Origin: Dyadobacter sandarakinus
GTDB lineage: Bacteria; Bacteroidota; Bacteroidia; Cytophagales; Spirosomataceae
DNA: 64,000 bases
Direction: 5' to 3'
Assembly: GCF_016894445.1 (NCBI RefSeq)
Contig: NZ_CP056775.1
Location: 1,676,001 to 1,740,000 of the forward strand
Under the pieces are notes generated by a model. It searched no databases, had not been told where the DNA came from, and saw nothing but the letters and a program-made list of their open reading frames with translations. The translations under genes were made by a program, and so were the position numbers. This document shows, piece after piece, positions 9,289 to 17,374 of this stretch (the stretch's first letter is position 1; each line of letters opens with the position of its first letter).

Positions 9289-12200
9289 TCAGCACCCGCA
9301 GTCCATGCAACCGGGTTCACCCGCCAGCAGGATCTCGTGGTCGAGTACATTGGCATTGTCTTCATTCAGTATATCGAGGTAGGTAGTCAGCAGGGAGCGC
9401 GAAGTAAAAGGCTCAATGCGTTCCGCTTCTTCAAACGGTACCAGTTGCTCGTACAAGCCAGCCGAATCCCTGTCGGGAAAATGTTTGACCTTCATGCCGA
9501 GCACCGCGTCAACATAGTCGAGGTTTTCAAGAAACCGCAGCAGCTCAACGCTGTAAATGCGGGTACCAAATACCAGCGGAGCCTGCGTGTCGGTAGCCCA
9601 TGGGGCCAGGAAATCCTTCAGGTCATTGTTCAGCTGCTTTTTATAAAAAAGCGCTTCGCGCCCCTTTCTGAATTTGACGCAAACCTGCAAACGCACGGGC
9701 TCAAACATTGCATTGCGCACCAGAAGCCGGCTTTTATCTTCCTCACAACCACAGCAGCAGCTGGTACCCCCTCCCTTTCCGCTCACGAAAAAGCTGTTGA
9801 ACCGGTTTAGAAAATCTTCCATTTCTTCAAGTTCTCCCGCATTGAAAACAGGATAATAACACCCATCACCGGTCATGGCACCCGGATAGGGTACTACGGC
9901 CAGGGTCACATATCCCGCAGCTTCCACAGCAGTATCGCGCGTGTGCGGGAGACATTTGGCCAGGGCCACTTTCGGAAATTTTTCGAGGAGCAGGCGCTCA
10001 TAATCCCAGATCGTAACGGCCCGATTGCGATGCCGCAGGCGCTCCTGTATGCGGCGGTAGTACGAGGTTACATCCGCCGACTCACCCAGGCGGCCGTCGA
10101 ATGATGCAAATGGCTGTATGACCTGTGAAATCCCCGCATCACGAAACCGGGGCTCTGTAATGCTGCCCGCTGGCAGGCCGGCTGGCAGGTGCCCGAGATC
10201 ATTGCGGTGATTTTCAAAAACAGCGGTAGCAGCCTGCGGGAAAATGTCGACCAGGTGTGGCATGGCACTGACGTAAATGTTGCGTCGGGGGTTGTTGCGG
10301 GCAGAGGCCTGTAACCAGTACAGGTCTTTACGCCCTCCTTCCCCCATGGCGAGGGTATTTCCATTGTTGATATCAGAGGGTACCTGAAACCGTACAATTC
10401 CCGTCTTGCACAGCCGGAGAGTTTCATCCAGCAGAATAAACCGGGGAGGAACCCGGACCCACTCATCATTCCGAAGATAGGACCATACAACTTCCTCTGG
10501 TGCAATATGGTCGGGGTTGCCGGAACCATCCGCGAAGTGAAACAATAAGGAGAGTGTCTGGCCGGGCAGCAGGTCTTCAAAACCCAGCCGCAGGTTTCCG
10601 TCGGCGGGCAGCGTTACAGTCGCCGGATCAGCACGCAGCGGCTCATCGGGGCCTGGTATATTTTGTGCGGGGATAAATGTTTCCTCTCTGGCATCCGCAT
10701 AGCCGCCAAGGTCGTCGATGTGGTAAAACCTGTGCAGCGCATTACTATCCCCAAAAGTCACTTCCACCGGCTCCGACTGGTAGCTGACCGCTATGCTCTC
10801 TGCGGGCAGGGATACCATTTTCAGCGGACCTTCGCCGGATGCAGCCAGGGTATACTCTTTTTTAAAATAGCTGTAAGGGGTAGCCACAGTGTAAGGTACC
10901 GGCTCACTGAGGCGCATGTCCGCAAAATGGATGTATTCGGGCTTGCCGGGATGGTAAATCTCTTTTTCCTCCACCGGATCCACAGCGATCATCCCGTGAT
11001 CTTCCCGTAGCGAGGGCAGGACGAGCACCGGTTTTTTTACTTTCTTGAAAGTCAGCTCAGGCGCTATGACATACAGGGTGTACCTGGTGTCGGCAGAGGG
11101 TGAGCCAGCCATCGGGATGTCGGACGATGGTGCGTAAGGTGTACTGCCGACCTGTATACTCACATTTTTCAGTAAAGTATTGGCGGTTTGCAGCGTAATA
11201 CGATCAAAACGGAGCTCCGCGGCATCCGTGCGGCTGACAAAAGACCGGAGTGTAAACTGCAGGCACGGCAGGTCTGCCGGTACCCACGGATCATTCTGTA
11301 CGGGCATGATGTCGGGCAATTGTTCCGGCAGTGTAAAGGTGACATCCTCCCCCCGAATGGCCGCATAACGACCGATATCCACCATTTGCTCACTGGTGCT
11401 CAGAAAGACGTCAAAAAGCTCGGTTATTTTGGATGTTATTCCATTGATCCGGATCGTGCGCTTCCCACCCTGGGCCAGCCAGAGTTCCGGTGACGCAATA
11501 AAGAAGCCGGGGTGACCCATGATGCGGCCGATCTTTTCCCTGACTTCTTCCAGTTCCGGTGAGCGGGAGGTCGATTCGCCCAGCAGGTTTTTGATGAGGT
11601 GCCCTTTCTTTTCATATTTTTTGTATAAACTTTCACCGGTAAGCGGTGCCCAGCTTTTTATTTTTGGAGGATAAGCTTCCTGCAGGCCATCACGCTTATC
11701 GGCTCCGCGCATGGCTACGGATATGATGCTGCCGCTTTCATCTTTGTAAAAACCCAGATTCTGCTTTTCCACCAGGGCTGCCTGGCTGATGACCAGCTCG
11801 TCGGCGAGCTTGTACAGCAGGTCATTCCCGTTTACATCCTGCCCGCCTGTAAAAAGGGTATCTTTTTCGATCTTGTACGAATCCGCCTGCTGCACCAGCT
11901 GAAATACCAGATGTACCTTATCCGGAATCTCGCGCCGCTGCTGGAGCCGCAGGATATCCAGATAATAGTAGTTCAGGTGCCTCGCCGCCAGCCCATTGAG
12001 CGCCGCCTGGTGGTACCGCCTGAAAAGCAATGCAAAAGCCAGAAAAAGCGCAATGTGCGGCGGATGGTCGCTGCGCCCGTGAAGTGACTGATGAAAAGCC
12101 TTTCCGGCCCGTCCCACGATAAAAGTTAGCACTTTGAAAAACTCCAGAAACAGGCGCCACAATGCTTCCTGATCCTGATGGGTTATCTGACGGTAGTCGA

Positions 12201-12849
12201 TACAATTGAGAAAATCATGCACGGTAAGGCCCCACAGTGCCTCATCATCAAAAAATGGCTGGTACAGTTCAATCAGTCCGGTATGCTCGCCAATGCCTTT
12301 GTGGTAACTGACAAGGGTGGCGAGCGGACCGTCGTACAACCTGGTTCCGTTCTTATCCGCCACACCCAGCTTGTCCCTGATGAGGGCGGCTGCCTCTGTT
12401 TTCAGCGGATGATTGCCGGGCAATTTTCCGGCGATCTCTTCAATGAGGGCAGCTACGTCGCGGATCTGTGCGACCAGCTTGTGCAGTTTGGTCAATGCTT
12501 TTTCGCATTGTGGCACTCCCTCTTTCCTTTTTTCGGCTTTACAAGCCCGCACAAACGCAAGCTCTGCATTCCGGAACTTCACCTGAATCTGATCGAGGTC
12601 GGTAGCGGACACCAGGGCGAGCAGGGCCGTGGCATCGTGCTCCCAGAATGGCGTCCAGCTGCCATCGGGCTGGTTATACTCGTTCCAGTAGCGTACCTGC
12701 CCGGAAAATGATCCCGCAAAGGCCACCAGATCGGCCAGGCTGCGGTCGTCCAGCAGCAGGTTGTCCGGGATGAGGGCTTTGAGCAGCCGCTCGCGCTGCA
12801 TGGTACCCGTGCGTTCGAGCGGGTGAATGGTAGGTTGCGGATAAGACAT
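9289..12849 (-). CDS. Baseplate J-like protein (Pvc11-like, 1186 aa)
   Basis: ATG at 12849, 12 bp after the gp25 gene. The long N-terminal half is helical. The C-terminal half has the baseplate-J pattern: a region around VTSYYRRIQERLRHRNRAVTIWDYERLLLEKFP followed by VTLAVVPYPG, and a final domain beginning RLQVCVKFRKGREALFYKKQL. J-like proteins form the wedge that triggers sheath contraction in phage tails, R-pyocins and eCIS. Two cysteine clusters stand out: SCCCGC near 9744-9762 and the extreme C-terminus CMDCGC. Both could bind metal, which is inference. The protein is about 1.2 times the size of common Pvc11 relatives. Confidence 0.8.
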   Translation of the reverse strand: MSYPQPTIHPLERTGTMQRERLLKALIPDNLLLDDRSLADLVAFAGSFSGQVRYWNEYNQPDGSWTPFWEHDATALLALVSATDLDQIQVKFRNAELAFVRACKAEKRKEGVPQCEKALTKLHKLVAQIRDVAALIEEIAGKLPGNHPLKTEAAALIRDKLGVADKNGTRLYDGPLATLVSYHKGIGEHTGLIELYQPFFDDEALWGLTVHDFLNCIDYRQITHQDQEALWRLFLEFFKVLTFIVGRAGKAFHQSLHGRSDHPPHIALFLAFALLFRRYHQAALNGLAARHLNYYYLDILRLQQRREIPDKVHLVFQLVQQADSYKIEKDTLFTGGQDVNGNDLLYKLADELVISQAALVEKQNLGFYKDESGSIISVAMRGADKRDGLQEAYPPKIKSWAPLTGESLYKKYEKKGHLIKNLLGESTSRSPELEEVREKIGRIMGHPGFFIASPELWLAQGGKRTIRINGITSKITELFDVFLSTSEQMVDIGRYAAIRGEDVTFTLPEQLPDIMPVQNDPWVPADLPCLQFTLRSFVSRTDAAELRFDRITLQTANTLLKNVSIQVGSTPYAPSSDIPMAGSPSADTRYTLYVIAPELTFKKVKKPVLVLPSLREDHGMIAVDPVEEKEIYHPGKPEYIHFADMRLSEPVPYTVATPYSYFKKEYTLAASGEGPLKMVSLPAESIAVSYQSEPVEVTFGDSNALHRFYHIDDLGGYADAREETFIPAQNIPGPDEPLRADPATVTLPADGNLRLGFEDLLPGQTLSLLFHFADGSGNPDHIAPEEVVWSYLRNDEWVRVPPRFILLDETLRLCKTGIVRFQVPSDINNGNTLAMGEGGRKDLYWLQASARNNPRRNIYVSAMPHLVDIFPQAATAVFENHRNDLGHLPAGLPAGSITEPRFRDAGISQVIQPFASFDGRLGESADVTSYYRRIQERLRHRNRAVTIWDYERLLLEKFPKVALAKCLPHTRDTAVEAAGYVTLAVVPYPGAMTGDGCYYPVFNAGELEEMEDFLNRFNSFFVSGKGGGTSCCCGCEEDKSRLLVRNAMFEPVRLQVCVKFRKGREALFYKKQLNNDLKDFLAPWATDTQAPLVFGTRIYSVELLRFLENLDYVDAVLGMKVKHFPDRDSAGLYEQLVPFEEAERIEPFTSRSLLTTYLDILNEDNANVLDHEILLAGEPGCMDCGC

Positions 12850-12861
12850 GGGCCTGATCGG

Positions 12862-13299
12862 TTAAAATGCCACGTTGGTACCCTCCTGGTAATAGAAGGG
12901 ATATACCTTGTTGAAGCGGGTGTTGGTACTGCGCACGATGTAGGTGACGCTGATATCCAGGCGGCCTTCGAAGTCATTGGGTGTGATTGCGACACGTTCC
13001 AGTCTGATGCGCGCCTCATGCAGCTGGATACCCTCCCTGATCATCTCTTCCAGCAGGGAAAGCAGCGATACATTCATGGGCGCAAATACAAATTCTTCCA
13101 GATTACAGCCATAATCCGGTGTGATGCGGCGCTCACGCAGGCTGGTACTGAACAAGATCTGAAGACTTTGCCAGATATCTTCTTCGTCTGATACCATGAC
13201 GGGCGCGCAGGTAGCCAGTGAAAACTGAGGCGGAAATGCCCAGCCGGTACCCAGGAAGCTTTTCCGGTCGGCTGACGGAAACAATGGTGTATTTTCCAT
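12862..13299 (-). CDS. GPW/gp25 family baseplate protein (Pvc9-like)
   Basis: 145 aa. The ATG at 13299 is preferred over the in-frame TTG two codons upstream. The protein shows the gp25 pattern: GTGWAFPPQF, then IWQSLQILFSTSLRERRITPDYGCNLEEFVF with the ER-x-x-x-x-DYG core, and a C-terminal strand region ending in RLDISVTYIVR. In T4-like, T6SS (TssE) and eCIS machines this protein sits in the baseplate wedge and starts sheath assembly. It lies between the PAAR and J-like genes, with 12-15 bp gaps on each side, exactly as in PVC/Afp-type clusters. Confidence 0.9.
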   Translation of the reverse strand: MENTPLFPSADRKSFLGTGWAFPPQFSLATCAPVMVSDEEDIWQSLQILFSTSLRERRITPDYGCNLEEFVFAPMNVSLLSLLEEMIREGIQLHEARIRLERVAITPNDFEGRLDISVTYIVRSTNTRFNKVYPFYYQEGTNVAF

Positions 13300-13314
13300 T
13301 TGCAAAATTTTGTT

Positions 13315-13608
13315 TTAACTGCCAATCGAAACATTGGAAGAGCCGCCGGCAACTTTACCGCCATGCACGGTGGGATCCCCTTTGCGTGCAGCAGGCTTTC
13401 CATTGAAAAAAACCGATGCGGAGCCCTTCGCAATGCTGTTGGGACTGCCCGGGCATACACAGATGTCGGTAGCGGTTGCAGCCATGAGGCCGTTGATAAA
13501 AACCGTTTTGGGCGCTGCTACCTGGATTATCCCGCCGACATGGGTGCCGGTACCCGATTCCAGCGGAGCGGGACATTGATGGGCATCGTTCATTCTGGCA
13601 GCCTGCAT
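13315..13608 (-). CDS. PAAR-motif spike tip protein (Pvc10-like)
   Basis: 97 aa. It is a compact beta-rich protein with the repeated PAAR pattern: an AARMNDAHQCP start, GGIIQVAAPKTVFINGLMAAT, a CVCPGSPNSIAKGSASVFFNG turn, KPAARKGDPTVHGG and a Gly/Ser-rich end. PAAR proteins cap the Vgr-like trimer as a sharp cone and hold a metal ion through His and Cys residues; His10, Cys12, Cys50, Cys52 and His82 are candidates here. It lies directly downstream of the Vgr-like gene, which fits a partner role. It carries no C-terminal toxin extension, so it is a plain tip. Confidence 0.92.
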   Translation of the reverse strand: MQAARMNDAHQCPAPLESGTGTHVGGIIQVAAPKTVFINGLMAATATDICVCPGSPNSIAKGSASVFFNGKPAARKGDPTVHGGKVAGGSSNVSIGS

Positions 13609-13650
13609 GGTGATGATGATTAGTGTTATGGAATTCCAATCGTTTTGATA

Positions 13651-15423
13651 CTATGGATCGTTGATCCGCACCTGCTTACCCTGAATAGATACATTCCCGG
13701 TGGCCTTAATCGAGATACCGGATGTGCTGGACAAGTCGATTCCCGCAGACGAAAGTTTGACAGCGTTCTTGTTCTTGTCCCGTATCTCGATCATCCCGTC
13801 TTTTTCGCTGAGCAGGATGGAGTATCCCTGGTCCGTTTTCAGCAGGATGCTTTTTTCTTCGTCATCGAATACGAGCTGCATTTTACCTTTTGTGTAAATA
13901 CCTTTCTGCGCATTCTTTTCAGAGGCCGGGACAGGTGCGGGATGTTTCTTGCTGTACAATGAGCCGAGTACAATGGCGTCGTTCGGGTCGTTGTTAATGA
14001 ATCCGAGGATCACCTCATCATCTTTTTCAGGACGAAAATTAAAGCCGCGCTTCTCTCCGGCCGTAACTGCCGCCACGCGCGCCCATACGCCCTGTGCATG
14101 GGACGGCTGACCGGAAATAACCGGCACCATCACCCTGACGCGATGGTCGCCCGGAAGCTTGTCGCCGCTCACAGCTGTTACCACGCCTATGTGCAGGCCC
14201 TGAATGGGCGGCAGCAGTCCTGCTGCCTCCGGGAGGGCGATTTCCGGGGCCGACTGGGCCAGCGTTTGCGTGCTGAGACCAAACTGGACGTCCGTTTGCC
14301 AGGTACCTTCAAATACCTGGTGCAGCAAACCTGTAACCAGGTGCTTGCCGTTGAACCTGCCCGCCACCCGCTTGATCTCTATTGTTTTCATCAATGTAAA
14401 ATACCGTCCGCGCACCTTCACCTTGCCGCGCACCTGCGAGAGCTCACCGCGCTTTTTACCGGCCGCTGCCCAGGCGCTGAGCTCTTGGGTAGACCGGTCA
14501 CCGCCATGGAAGAATGCAGGCGTCTGTTTTTTATAGAGTACATCCGGAAACTGGTGAGTAGCGTCTTCAATGCCCAGGTCGATGCCTGCCACACTGGCCG
14601 CGGCCGATAGTGCATTGCCGATCCCGGCAGTGGCGGAACCTGGCGAACCCGGGTTACTCCCGCCTTTTTCCGACACAAGCTTCTGCTCCGCAGCATTCCA
14701 GCTTCCGGTTTCCACATCGGGAAAGTGCGTACGGACATCCATTTCAGCCTCAAAGTCAATGATATCGTCACCCCAGGTTGCTGTAAAATCAGCTTTTGAA
14801 GCAGGCTGGGGCGATATGATGCTGATCTTTCCGTCTTCACAAATCACCACCAGCCCGTTTGCCTCGGCACGCATCACCAGAAAATCCCAGTCGGTGCAGT
14901 GGTACTGGACCATCTCGGGGTGTACATATGCAGTCGGGTCCAGCTTCCCAGCCGTAATTCCCTGGTCTGCATACGTACCGATCACCTCCTTGAAGATCTG
15001 CTGATCCGTTTTATCATAAAAATAACAACTCCGGCGCACCAGGGTCATTTTGACGGCCGGGTCATGACATACGAGTTCGAGCATGGATGCCCGCCCGTGC
15101 AGCGCACTGACCCCATGCCGCACGACAATACCCTTGAACACACTTTCGACCTTATTCTGGTAACCCAGCAGTATTTCGGCAGTTCTACCCGGGACAAAGA
15201 CCGTTGAGCCGCTTTTAGGAAACGTACCCTTTTCTACCTTCCCGTCGGACAAATGGAGGCGGGCGTAGGGGATTCTGTTTACTTCACGGTAAACGGAGAG
15301 CGCCATCAGCCCGCCCGGGTTCTGGGTCGCATCCTTACCATCCATGCGGAGGGTCACGGCTACGTTGTGGGTGGGCGCGTCAGTCGCATTGCCGGAAATT
15401 GGATTTGATGGCAGGCCGGTCAT
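13651..15423 (-). CDS. Vgr-like spike hub protein (Pvc8-like)
   Basis: 590 aa from the ATG at 15423 (MTGLPSNPISG). A longer frame from 15564 would run inside the LysM gene and is rejected. The N-terminal part is the gp27-like hub (RMDGKDATQNPGG, RTAEILLGYQNKVESVFKGIVVRHG). A middle region around GIGNALSAAASVAGIDLG precedes the OB-fold (GVWARVAAVTAGEKRGFNFRPEKDDEVILGF). The C-terminal residues form a short triple-stranded beta-helix (SILLSEKDGMIEIRDKN ... ISIKATGNVSI). It builds the central spike that carries the PAAR tip. Homologues are annotated as Vgr or phage baseplate assembly V proteins. No C-terminal effector domain is present. Confidence 0.9.
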   Translation of the reverse strand: MTGLPSNPISGNATDAPTHNVAVTLRMDGKDATQNPGGLMALSVYREVNRIPYARLHLSDGKVEKGTFPKSGSTVFVPGRTAEILLGYQNKVESVFKGIVVRHGVSALHGRASMLELVCHDPAVKMTLVRRSCYFYDKTDQQIFKEVIGTYADQGITAGKLDPTAYVHPEMVQYHCTDWDFLVMRAEANGLVVICEDGKISIISPQPASKADFTATWGDDIIDFEAEMDVRTHFPDVETGSWNAAEQKLVSEKGGSNPGSPGSATAGIGNALSAAASVAGIDLGIEDATHQFPDVLYKKQTPAFFHGGDRSTQELSAWAAAGKKRGELSQVRGKVKVRGRYFTLMKTIEIKRVAGRFNGKHLVTGLLHQVFEGTWQTDVQFGLSTQTLAQSAPEIALPEAAGLLPPIQGLHIGVVTAVSGDKLPGDHRVRVMVPVISGQPSHAQGVWARVAAVTAGEKRGFNFRPEKDDEVILGFINNDPNDAIVLGSLYSKKHPAPVPASEKNAQKGIYTKGKMQLVFDDEEKSILLKTDQGYSILLSEKDGMIEIRDKNKNAVKLSSAGIDLSSTSGISIKATGNVSIQGKQVRINDP

Positions 15424-15443
15424 AATAAGTTTTAATAAATGAT

Positions 15444-16205
15444 TCAGTCTCCTACCGGGGGAAAAAGCAGTGCAGAGCCTGGTTTGAGTTTCCGGAAGTT
15501 GGTAAGCCCATTGATGCGCGCCACTTCCAGATAATAATCCGGTTCTTCGTAGATCGTCGTGCAAAGGTTGAGCAGCGTGTCGCTCGCTTTTACCTCCCGC
15601 TGCCGGGTAAGATCAGGCGAGAGCAGCGACATAGCGGCAGCAGCGGCGGCCGGCAGGATAAACTGCTGAATTTTCAGGTTTACATCCACCCGCAGCGGGA
15701 GACCCGACGAATGAAAAAGCGTGTAGTTCTGGTTCATTTCGAGCAGGGTACCTACAAATACGAGCTTCCCCCAGTTGAGAATGATAAAAGGCGGCCGGTG
15801 CGACTCATCCTGAATGCCATATACGACCAGTTCGAGCTGGGCCAGCTTGGCCGTCACAAATGCTACCTGGGCGTCGCCGTCCATTGCTGCAAATGCCTGT
15901 GATACAGCATCAATCGCCTGCTTGGGAATGGGCACAATGCCGGTACCGTCGATGGTAAATTTCAGGTCAAGTACCTCAGGCTCCACCGAGCTGAACTGCG
16001 CCTCGGCCTTTTTCTTGGACCCGCCGATCTCAGAAGGATTGAGATAGCGGATCTTAAACTGACGCTGGTACTGTTCCGGATTGATCGGCAGCTCAAAAAT
16101 GCCGCCCGCAAGGCTCTGGGCTATACTGCTCGCAGCGGCCAGCGGAGAGCTGAAGTCAATGCGCACGGATGTGATCCGAAGCTTGTTAACGTATGCTTTT
16201 TCCAT
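15444..16205 (-). CDS. LysM-type tube-end protein of the eCIS (Pvc7-like)
   Basis: 253 aa from the ATG at 16205; an in-frame TTG eight codons earlier lies inside the DUF5908 gene. The protein has a CIS-tube type N-terminus (FELPINPEQYQRQFKIRYL) and a C-terminal LysM-like domain (VKASDTLLNLCTTIYEEPDYYLEVARINGLTNFRKLKPGSALLFPP). In R-pyocin, Afp and PVC particles such a protein joins the spike hub to the first tube ring. It follows the DUF5908 gene by 1 bp and precedes the Vgr gene by 20 bp. Confidence 0.88.
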   Translation of the reverse strand: MEKAYVNKLRITSVRIDFSSPLAAASSIAQSLAGGIFELPINPEQYQRQFKIRYLNPSEIGGSKKKAEAQFSSVEPEVLDLKFTIDGTGIVPIPKQAIDAVSQAFAAMDGDAQVAFVTAKLAQLELVVYGIQDESHRPPFIILNWGKLVFVGTLLEMNQNYTLFHSSGLPLRVDVNLKIQQFILPAAAAAAMSLLSPDLTRQREVKASDTLLNLCTTIYEEPDYYLEVARINGLTNFRKLKPGSALLFPPVGD

Positions 16206-16206
16206 T

Positions 16207-16392
16207 TCAGCGTTCTTTTTGGCGTTCAATCGTGCTCATCACTTTCCGTACTACTGACTCGGTAATGCGGTCTTCCAAAGCACGCAATGCATCCGGATCG
16301 GGTTCCGTTGTGTCCTGACCGCCCTGGGTTTCGCCATAGCTGCGCCTGTCGGTAAAGCTGGCATGTACGGTCATTTCAATGATGTAGAACAT
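16207..16392 (-). CDS. DUF5908-type small eCIS protein (Pvc6-like)
   Basis: 61 aa with ATG start, 5 bp after the second tube gene and 1 bp before the LysM gene. The sequence (MFYIIEMTVHASF, then a charged helix ALEDRITESVVRKVMSTIERQKER) matches the short helical proteins annotated DUF5908 that sit at this position in Bacteroidota eCIS clusters. Its role is not established as far as I know. Size, helical tail and position resemble Pvc6. Confidence 0.75.
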   Translation of the reverse strand: MFYIIEMTVHASFTDRRSYGETQGGQDTTEPDPDALRALEDRITESVVRKVMSTIERQKER

Positions 16393-16397
16393 GGCTT

Positions 16398-16853
16398 TTA
16401 TGCGGGGAATGATTTGGTAAAATAATGGTACTGCAGCTCCACGCTCTCGATCACCAGCTCATTGTTCATGGCATTGAAGGGCGAAACCGACCACTTTACA
16501 GGATAGGCATGCACCACGTGCCAGGCTACCAGCGGGTTGTGCAATGAGTCCGGCAAGGCAGGGTCCAGCAGGAAAATATCCAGGTCTTTGGGACTGAACG
16601 AAAACTCGCCGATCGCCTGGCTGCACCAGTCATGCAATGCCGAACTGACCTTAAAACCCCTTTTCAGCACCAGCTTATCCGAGCTGGTACGCAGGGGCAG
16701 CTGGTGCGTAAACCGGTTTTCTCCTCCTTCCCGGAGTGCCAGCGTTTCCAGCATCATAACCAGCCCGGCCACTTCCTGGAAATCCGCCTCAGCTTCGGGA
16801 AAGCCGTCGATGCTGACCTTGAAATAAAATCCGACAGGCGGGTAAAAGGCCAT
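16398..16853 (-). CDS. Phage-tail-like inner tube protein 2 (Pvc5-like)
   Basis: 151 aa, ATG start. It belongs to the T4 gp19-like tube family: PPVGFYFKVSIDGFPEAEADFQEVAGL, then LALREGGENRFTHQLPLRTSSDKLVLKRGFK, and a closing WHVVHAYPVKWSVSPFNAMNNELVIESVELQYHYF strand. The EVAGL and LKRGF motifs are shared with the neighbour tube gene, showing paralogy. In PVC/Afp particles the second tube type is an adaptor ring at the baseplate end, while the more abundant first type fills the tube. That split is assumed here from gene order. Confidence 0.88.
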   Translation of the reverse strand: MAFYPPVGFYFKVSIDGFPEAEADFQEVAGLVMMLETLALREGGENRFTHQLPLRTSSDKLVLKRGFKVSSALHDWCSQAIGEFSFSPKDLDIFLLDPALPDSLHNPLVAWHVVHAYPVKWSVSPFNAMNNELVIESVELQYHYFTKSFPA

Positions 16854-16865
16854 TTTTAGGGGTAT

Positions 16866-17339
16866 TTAGTGGTACGAGACAGTCACACCTTCGTGCGCAA
16901 GCTCGATGGTTTCAATAGATACCTCGTTGCCGTCGGCCTTCATGTCGCTGAACTGTACCTTGGTCGGGAAGGCATTCTGCAGGTTCCAGGATACAACCTC
17001 CACAGCTGCCTCGTCCATCAGGGTGACTGTGACTGTGCGGCGGTAGTCTTTTCTTTTTACCAGCGATTTTTCATTGGCTTTATCCCCTCCGTCAATCCAG
17101 TCGTAAAAGTCCCTCACGCCCTTGAACACGCCCCGTTTAAGTACCACATTACTGAACTTCCGGTGGCCTGCGATTTTTCTTTTGGACAGATTGGGATCAA
17201 TGCCATCGCGGTACTCGATCACATCAACCTGGTAGTCCAGCCCGGTCACTTCGGTAAAACCGATCTCGGTTTCCCGGGAAAGCGAATCCCACTTCACCTT
17301 GAAGCGAAATTTGGGTATAGGATAAAATATGTCTGGCAT
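16866..17339 (-). CDS. Phage-tail-like inner tube protein 1 (Pvc1-like)
   Basis: 157 aa, ATG start. It has the gp19-type tube pattern: FYPIPKFRFKVKWDSLSRETEIGFTEVTGLDYQVDVIEYRDG, then FSNVVLKRGVFKG, a DFYDWIDG helix, and the closing WNLQNAFPTKVQFSDMKADGNEVSIETIELAHEGV. Stacked hexameric rings of this protein would form the rigid tube inside the sheath, through which cargo is carried. It directly follows the sheath gene (35 bp gap), as in most eCIS operons. Confidence 0.92.
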   Translation of the reverse strand: MPDIFYPIPKFRFKVKWDSLSRETEIGFTEVTGLDYQVDVIEYRDGIDPNLSKRKIAGHRKFSNVVLKRGVFKGVRDFYDWIDGGDKANEKSLVKRKDYRRTVTVTLMDEAAVEVVSWNLQNAFPTKVQFSDMKADGNEVSIETIELAHEGVTVSYH

Positions 17340-17374
17340 GGTAGTGAATATTTATGGTGGTTTTCGATTAAACC

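Noticed and set aside
15424..15564. Longer N-terminus for the Vgr-like protein
   Set aside because: The extra 47 codons overlap the LysM gene in another frame and look non-coding; the ATG at 15423 has normal spacing.
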